A stretch of 64,000 bases of DNA from JAUILA01 sp964563925. Lineage in GTDB: Bacteria; Bacteroidota; Bacteroidia; Cytophagales; Cyclobacteriaceae. Numbering within the stretch: position 1 is the first letter of the stretch; the number at the start of each line of letters is the position of its first letter. Below, piece after piece: positions 59,240-64,000 of this stretch. The stretch is taken from NCBI GenBank assembly GCA_964563925.1, contig CAZLZD010000001.1:124001-188000 (forward strand), read 5' to 3'. A program made the position numbers and the translations under genes. The notes beneath the pieces are model-generated. The model saw only the letters and a program-made list of their open reading frames with translations, made no database searches and was not told where the DNA came from.

Positions 59240-59247
59240 TACTTTTG
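59240..59247 (+). promoter_or_regulatory. -7 box for the 59266 gene
   Basis: TACTTTTG matches TAnnTTTG perfectly and lies 18 bases upstream of the ATG at 59266. The nearest TTG (59211-59213) is 26 bases away, too far for a standard spacing. Confidence 0.35.
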
Positions 59248-59265
59248 TCTGTTTTACATTCAGTA

Positions 59266-60336
59266 ATGAACATAGGGCGGGGTACCATACCAATTTTTTT
59301 CCGTGTAAAACTGATACTTCTGTTATGGATGTTTTCAGTAGGCGCTGTTGCACAGAATCCTGAAAAGAATGTCGGGATTCCGCTGGATCATTTTTACGCA
59401 GATCCGATCAACGGAGGCCTTCGAAATTTTCTCAGTAAGTTTCATTTCTCTGTATCCACCGGGTACGGACATACCTATTATTCCCAGGACCTTTCTGAAT
59501 TTGCATTGCTTCAGCAACCCGATTCCCCTCCCTTTATTTTCAGGCAGGACCTGAACATCAATGGAGGGACCATTTCCAGCGGTTACAGTTACTGGTTTAA
59601 CCGGGCTGTGGCGGAGGAGAACCGGGCCTTCAATACCGGGACCGACTTCCTGGTAAGCGGGGATACTACCGACCTTGGGTTTACCGGCGGAGGAATGAGC
59701 ATACCCCTGAATCTCAGTGTTCATTTTGAATTTGACCGGTATAAGATCGGACTGGGGTACATGTTTGAATATCACCGTCCGTCTACGATGAAGCCTTCGG
59801 CGTACAGCGACCGGATTTCTTCCTACGAACCTGATTTTAACAGTGCCTTTTATCAGAAGTACTATCTCATGCTGGGGGCAAGGGTCTACAGGTATTATTA
59901 CTGGGTCCTGAGTGCGGATGCGCATATTGGCGCGTTTAACCTGTCAGGGAAATTTGACAAGGCCCAGATACGCAAGGGTGTATATTTTAATATCGGTGCG
60001 ACTGTTGAGCGGGAGATGTCGGAATACCTCCGGTTTTTTGTCCGCCCTTCCTTCGACCTGAAAAGCTTCACCCTGGAAATGCCGGAAACAGATGCCTCAA
60101 TCCGAACCGGTATGAACGCACTTTATATACAGGCAGGAATCACCTACCGGATTCCACGTCTGAAGCGGTGCTTTCTCAAAACCTGCCGGACCCAGGTAAA
60201 CCATCAGCACGGGAACATGGAATACCGCAGCCGGGTGCATCCGTTCTACAAAAAACAAAACCCTCATCACGGCGAGAATTATCCTTCCCTGATCAAATAC
60301 AAAGGGAAGAATAAGAAGAAGCTGAATGCCTATTGA
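59266..60336 (+). CDS. Outer-membrane-like protein with basic His-rich tail
   Basis: A 356-residue protein with a signal peptide (LILLLWMFSVGAVAQ). Amphipathic strands typical of an outer membrane barrel follow (FHFSVSTGYGHTYYSQDL, IPLNLSVHFEF, YKIGLGYMFEYH, YYLMLGARVYRYYYW, YIQAGITYRI). After the last strand comes a 50-residue basic tail rich in His, Lys and Tyr with two Cys (RCFLKTCRTQVNHQHG ... KKQNPHHGENYP ... YKGKNKKKLNAY), probably on the periplasmic side. The ATG at 59266 is preferred to the one at 59245. No specific family is recognised. Confidence 0.7.
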   Translation: MNIGRGTIPIFFRVKLILLLWMFSVGAVAQNPEKNVGIPLDHFYADPINGGLRNFLSKFHFSVSTGYGHTYYSQDLSEFALLQQPDSPPFIFRQDLNINGGTISSGYSYWFNRAVAEENRAFNTGTDFLVSGDTTDLGFTGGGMSIPLNLSVHFEFDRYKIGLGYMFEYHRPSTMKPSAYSDRISSYEPDFNSAFYQKYYLMLGARVYRYYYWVLSADAHIGAFNLSGKFDKAQIRKGVYFNIGATVEREMSEYLRFFVRPSFDLKSFTLEMPETDASIRTGMNALYIQAGITYRIPRLKRCFLKTCRTQVNHQHGNMEYRSRVHPFYKKQNPHHGENYPSLIKYKGKNKKKLNAY

Positions 60337-60487
60337 CAGCGATTGGCAGCCTCAGCCCGGGAAATTTCCTGTATTCCCGGATAAATTGATTCTACGCGCA
60401 GTTTAGCCCACCTTTTTATGTGCGGACTTGCTAAAATTTTAGTAAATTCGCGGACATAAAAACCATACTTAGCGTAGAAGAAATTTT

Positions 60488-63076
60488 ATGGCCGACGAGA
60501 CGAACGATGACCTGGAAAACCAGGAGGACAAGCCACTGCCAAGACAAGGCATTATTCCCATAAATATTGAAGATGAAATGAGAGGTGCATACATAGATTA
60601 TTCTATGTCTGTAATCATTTCGAGAGCGCTTCCGGATGTCCGGGACGGACTTAAACCTGTGCACCGCCGTATACTTTACGGTATGCAGGAACTAGGGGTC
60701 AATTACAACAGGCCCTATAAAAAATCTGCAAGGATTGTCGGGGAGGTACTGGGTAAGTACCACCCGCATGGTGACTCTGCCGTGTATGATTCGATGGTAC
60801 GGATGGCGCAGCCCTGGTCGCTTCGCTACATGCTGGTAGACGGACAGGGTAACTTCGGTTCCATTGACGGGGATTCGCCTGCAGCCATGCGATATACAGA
60901 GGCTCGCCTGAAGCGGATTGCCGATGAAATGCTGGCAGATATCAATAAGAACACCGTTGATTTCACCCCTAACTTTGACGATTCCCTTAAGGAGCCCTCT
61001 GTCCTTCCGGCAAAGCTTCCAAACCTGTTGCTTAACGGATCCTCGGGGATTGCGGTGGGAATGGCGACCAATATGCCTCCGCATAACCTGACGGAGATTG
61101 CCAGCGGTATTGTTGCCTATATTGAAAACAGGGACATTACCATTGCCGAGCTCATGCAGCACGTAACGGCACCGGACTTTCCTACCGGCGCGGTGATATA
61201 CGGGTACAAGGGCGTAAAAGATGCCTTTGAGACCGGGAGAGGCCGTATCGTACTTCGTGCCAAGACGGAATTCAATACCACCAAGACGGGCAAGGAGCAG
61301 ATCATCATTACGGAAATTCCGTATATGGTCAACAAGGCCAGTATGATCGAGAAAACGGCAGCCCTGGTCAACGACAAGCGGATAGACGGAATATCCGCAA
61401 TCCGGGATGAATCTGACCGACAGGGTCTACGGATTGTGTATGACCTTAAAAAGGATGCCATACCTAATATAGTTCTGAACCACCTGTACAAATATACCCA
61501 GCTGCAGTCGTCGTTCGGAGTGAATAATATTGCGCTGGTCAAAGGACGGCCGCAAACCCTGAACCTCAAGGACCTGATCCACTATTATGTGGAACACAGG
61601 CACGAAGTGGTAATCCGCCGGACGCAGTACGAGCTGGATGAGGCTGAAAAGCGGGCACACATTCTCCAGGGATACCTGATCGCCCTGGACAACCTGGACG
61701 AGGTGATCCAGCTGATCCGTGATTCCCGGGATCCGGAAATTGCGAAGGCAGGATTGATGGAGAATTTTGAGCTGAGTGATATCCAGGCCAAGGCGATCCT
61801 CGAAATGCGCCTGCAGAGACTTACCGGTCTTGAGCGAGAGAAAATCCAGAAAGAGTATGAAGAGGTGATGGAACTCATTACCCGGCTGAAGTATATCCTG
61901 GAGAATGAGGATGAGCGTATGAAGATCATCAAGGACGAGCTCACCGAAATTGCTGACCGTTACGGGGATGAACGCCGCACCGGTATCGTACACAGCGCCG
62001 AAGACCTCACCGTGGAGGATATGATCCCGAACGAGGAGATGGTCATCACCATCAGTAACGAAGGGTATATCAAGCGTACCCCGCTCACCGAGTACCGGAC
62101 CCAAAGCAGGGGCGGAGTTGGTTCACGCGGGGTAAGTACCAAGCAGGATGATTTTACCGAGCACCTGTTCATTGCGAAAACACATAATTACTTGCTGATC
62201 TTTACCCGGTCAGGAAAGGTATTCTGGAAAAAGGTTTACGGAATTCCGGAAGGCGGCAAGACCTCAAAAGGCCGTGCCATTCAAAACCTGATCAATATCG
62301 AGCCTGGAGACCGTATTCAGGCCGTGATTAATGTGGATAACCTGACCGAGGAAGAATATATCAATAACAACTTCCTGATCATGTGTACCGAGAATGGTGT
62401 GATCAAGAAAACCACACTGGAAGCCTATTCACGTCCGCGACAGAATGGTATCAATGCCATTACCGTCCGGGATGGGGACGAACTTCTTGAGGTCAAGCTC
62501 ACCAATGGTGACAATCATATTATCATCGCGAAGGGCGGCGGCAAAGCCATCCATTTCCATGAATCCGATGTTCGGCCCATGGGACGGACCGCTGCCGGGG
62601 TACGTGGAGTAACCCTGGAAGGAAACGAGAAGGTGATCGGCATGGTGTGTATCTCGAGAGAGGATGCCAATTTGCTGGTTGTGTCAGAAAAGGGATACGG
62701 CAAAAGATCACTGATTGAAGACTACCGGATCACCCGCAGAGGGGGCAAAGGAGTCAAGACAATTAACGTAACTGAAAAAACTGGCAAACTTGTTGCAATA
62801 AAAGAAGTTGTCGACACTGATGACCTGATGATTATTAATAAATCAGGCATAACCATTCGGCTGGCGGTTGAATCACTGCGAGTTATGGGCCGGGCGACCC
62901 AGGGGGTCCGCCTGATCAAGCTCAATGACAGCGACGAGATCTCCTCTGTGGCCAAGATCGAACAGATTGAGGACGAGTTGATCGAGGAAACGCCGGGCGA
63001 AGAAACTGAAGACAATTCTCCGAATAACCAGCCTGATTCAGATCAGGAGGGAGGAGAAGAAACTAGTGAACAATAA
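60488..63076 (+). CDS. gyrA: DNA gyrase subunit A
   Basis: An 862-residue type IIA topoisomerase subunit. The N-terminal breakage-reunion domain has the catalytic Tyr at 136 (AAMRYTEARL). The quinolone-determining region HPHGDSAVYDSMVRMAQ has Ser97 and Asp101 at the positions equivalent to E. coli S83 and D87, i.e. the susceptible-type residues. The C-terminal beta-pinwheel contains RRGGKGVKT, the GyrA box that separates gyrase from ParC, and ends in an acidic tail (residues 830-862). With GyrB it introduces negative supercoils. A TPR gene starts 15 bases downstream. Confidence 0.96.
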   Translation: MADETNDDLENQEDKPLPRQGIIPINIEDEMRGAYIDYSMSVIISRALPDVRDGLKPVHRRILYGMQELGVNYNRPYKKSARIVGEVLGKYHPHGDSAVYDSMVRMAQPWSLRYMLVDGQGNFGSIDGDSPAAMRYTEARLKRIADEMLADINKNTVDFTPNFDDSLKEPSVLPAKLPNLLLNGSSGIAVGMATNMPPHNLTEIASGIVAYIENRDITIAELMQHVTAPDFPTGAVIYGYKGVKDAFETGRGRIVLRAKTEFNTTKTGKEQIIITEIPYMVNKASMIEKTAALVNDKRIDGISAIRDESDRQGLRIVYDLKKDAIPNIVLNHLYKYTQLQSSFGVNNIALVKGRPQTLNLKDLIHYYVEHRHEVVIRRTQYELDEAEKRAHILQGYLIALDNLDEVIQLIRDSRDPEIAKAGLMENFELSDIQAKAILEMRLQRLTGLEREKIQKEYEEVMELITRLKYILENEDERMKIIKDELTEIADRYGDERRTGIVHSAEDLTVEDMIPNEEMVITISNEGYIKRTPLTEYRTQSRGGVGSRGVSTKQDDFTEHLFIAKTHNYLLIFTRSGKVFWKKVYGIPEGGKTSKGRAIQNLINIEPGDRIQAVINVDNLTEEEYINNNFLIMCTENGVIKKTTLEAYSRPRQNGINAITVRDGDELLEVKLTNGDNHIIIAKGGGKAIHFHESDVRPMGRTAAGVRGVTLEGNEKVIGMVCISREDANLLVVSEKGYGKRSLIEDYRITRRGGKGVKTINVTEKTGKLVAIKEVVDTDDLMIINKSGITIRLAVESLRVMGRATQGVRLIKLNDSDEISSVAKIEQIEDELIEETPGEETEDNSPNNQPDSDQEGGEETSEQ

Positions 63077-63091
63077 ATAACATTTGAAAAG

Positions 63092-64000
63092 ATGAAAAAA
63101 CTAATTCTATTACTCGTTATAGCGGCTGTCGCAGGTACGTCATACGGGCAGAAGAAGCCAAAGATCAATCAGGCGGAAAATGCTCGTGAAAAAGGCGAAC
63201 TGGGCGAAGCCAAGGAGATTATTGATGCTGCCATCGAGCACGAAAAGACCAAAGACGATGGAAAAACATGGTATTACAGGGCGCTTATTTATGCCTCACT
63301 GGATACCACCTCTAACCCCCAATATCAAAACCTGGCAAGTGACCCGCTGGCGGAGGCCATGCGTTCGTTCGCCAAGGCAGACGAATTGAACAAAAGTGAC
63401 AATGATTACTACATTTCCGATGCCATGGGAATTCCGGTGACCAGAACCCAGCAGATTCAGCAGCTATGGGCTCATTACCTGAATAAAGGGGTGGAGAGCT
63501 ATCAAAATAACGATGCCGAAAGTGCAGCCGGATGGTTTGAGAAAACCACGGTTGTTCAGCCTGAAGATACTACCGGATACATTTATGCCGCAAGTGCTGC
63601 ACAAAGTGTGGAGCAGTGGGACCGGGCCCTTGAGCATTACTACACCTTACTGAATGACCTGGAATATGGTAGCAAGGATGTGTACAATGCGGTGATTTAT
63701 ATTGAGACGAATATCAATGAGGACCCTGAAAAAGCACTTGAAGTGGTGCGGATGGCAAGGGAAGAATACCCGGATGATCCTGATTTTTCACGGGCAGAAA
63801 TCTCAATGCTCATAAATATGGAACGTGCCGACGAAGCACGCAGCAAGCTGGAAGCCGAGCTGGAACGCGATCCTGACAATGTGGACCTGCTGTTTACCTA
63901 CGGCGTCCTGAATGATGAGCTGGGTGATGTGGATGCGGCTGTGGAAGCCTACAACAAGGCCCTGGCTGCCGATCCCAATCATTACAACTCGCTGTACAAC
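63092..64000 (+). CDS. Secreted tetratricopeptide-repeat protein (N-terminal part)
   Basis: An open frame of 303 codons runs from the ATG at 63092 through the end of the window. It begins with a signal peptide (MKKLILLLVIAAVAGTSYGQ). TPR-like helix pairs follow: AENAREKGELGEAKEIIDAA, TWYYRALIYASL, YLNKGVESYQNNDAESAAGW, YIYAASAAQSVEQWDRALEH and, last, DLLFTYGVLNDELGDVDAAV with YNKALAADPNHYNSLYN. It is a periplasmic or outer-membrane-associated scaffold protein, a type common in Bacteroidota. It is 15 bases after gyrA and probably co-transcribed. The end lies outside the window. Confidence 0.85.
   Translation, partial: MKKLILLLVIAAVAGTSYGQKKPKINQAENAREKGELGEAKEIIDAAIEHEKTKDDGKTWYYRALIYASLDTTSNPQYQNLASDPLAEAMRSFAKADELNKSDNDYYISDAMGIPVTRTQQIQQLWAHYLNKGVESYQNNDAESAAGWFEKTTVVQPEDTTGYIYAASAAQSVEQWDRALEHYYTLLNDLEYGSKDVYNAVIYIETNINEDPEKALEVVRMAREEYPDDPDFSRAEISMLINMERADEARSKLEAELERDPDNVDLLFTYGVLNDELGDVDAAVEAYNKALAADPNHYNSLYN

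Noticed and set aside
60431..60442. The perfect palindrome CTAAAATTTTAG upstream of gyrA.
   Set aside because: It is short and made almost only of A and T, so chance occurrence is likely. No -33/-7 pair could be fitted around it.
61427..62104. Long antisense frames within gyrA, including one of 225 codons.
   Set aside because: They are shadows of the strongly conserved gyrA reading frame, with no domain and no promoter of their own.
1..64000. Search by eye for tRNA, rRNA, insertion sequences, integrases and CRISPR arrays.
   Set aside because: No cloverleaf-like intergenic segment, transposase or integrase frame, terminal inverted repeats or regularly spaced repeats were found. The intergenic regions are all under 300 bases.

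Overview
The window reads as chromosomal DNA of a free-living, probably gliding member of the Bacteroidota, most likely a Cytophagales relative. The evidence is: PorP/SprF-like type IX secretion (T9SS) partner proteins, two giant surface proteins with the gliding-motility-type C-terminal domain, a secreted subtilase with a type A T9SS sorting domain, a TonB-dependent receptor with a carboxypeptidase-regulatory-like N-terminus, FtsX/MacB-type permeases beside a sigma-54 activator, and upstream elements fitting the Bacteroidota promoter pattern TTG-N19-21-TAnnTTTG. Gene starts generally lack clear Shine-Dalgarno sequences. I see no rRNA, tRNA, insertion sequence, prophage or CRISPR array. Coding density is high: no gene-free stretch exceeds 300 bases. 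The longest is 59006-59265, which holds only a hairpin and a promoter-like box.

Layout. 1-5500: the end of a TolC-type outer-membrane factor, a MazG-like pyrophosphohydrolase, a pair of small hypothetical genes, a membrane zinc-ribbon protein, a tail-specific protease (Prc type) and a small OmpA-like protein. 5480-9230 (minus): a probable operon encoding a VSR/homing-endonuclease-like protein, MiaA, a DUF763 protein and a short-chain dehydrogenase. 9240-14000: an ECF sigma factor, a fatty acyl desaturase, a secreted GH13 amylase, a rhodanese and L-2-hydroxyglutarate oxidase. 14040-17810: three envelope-polymer genes (glucosaminidase, polysaccharide deacetylase, LTA-synthase-like sulfatase), followed by an MsrB lipoprotein on the other strand. 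18480-21000: a YfiR-like periplasmic protein and a HAMP-GAF-PAS membrane protein without an output domain. 21100-30900: an RhlE-type helicase, a lipoprotein, a GH31 alpha-glucosidase, a histone-deacetylase-like amidohydrolase, an SDR, a phytanoyl-CoA-dioxygenase-like enzyme and an AraC regulator. 30960-38640: a histidine kinase and NtrC-type regulator divergent from two large ABC permease genes. The intergenic region between them carries two copies of a TGTTTCA-N3-TGAAACA-like inverted repeat and a sigma-54-like promoter. 39700-51380 (minus): a four-gene T9SS surface cluster, PorP(SPOR) - 1000-residue CTD protein - 2000-residue SprB-repeat protein - PorP. 51530-64000: beta-barrel proteins, a TrpF-like barrel that seems to have lost its catalytic residues, a lipoprotein, a T9SS-exported subtilase, Rpe, a TonB-dependent receptor, two hypothetical envelope proteins, GyrA and the start of a TPR protein.

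The strongest candidates for something not well described are: (i) the sigma-54 two-component/FtsX-permease module with its paired inverted repeats; (ii) the symmetric PorP-CTD-CTD-PorP operon with 14 tandem SprB-like modules; (iii) the nuclease/acetyltransferase-like protein fused by overlap to miaA; and (iv) the YfiR plus HAMP-GAF-PAS pair, which resembles a YfiR/YfiN signalling system without the cyclase. All functional assignments come from reading motifs by eye; no database search was run.
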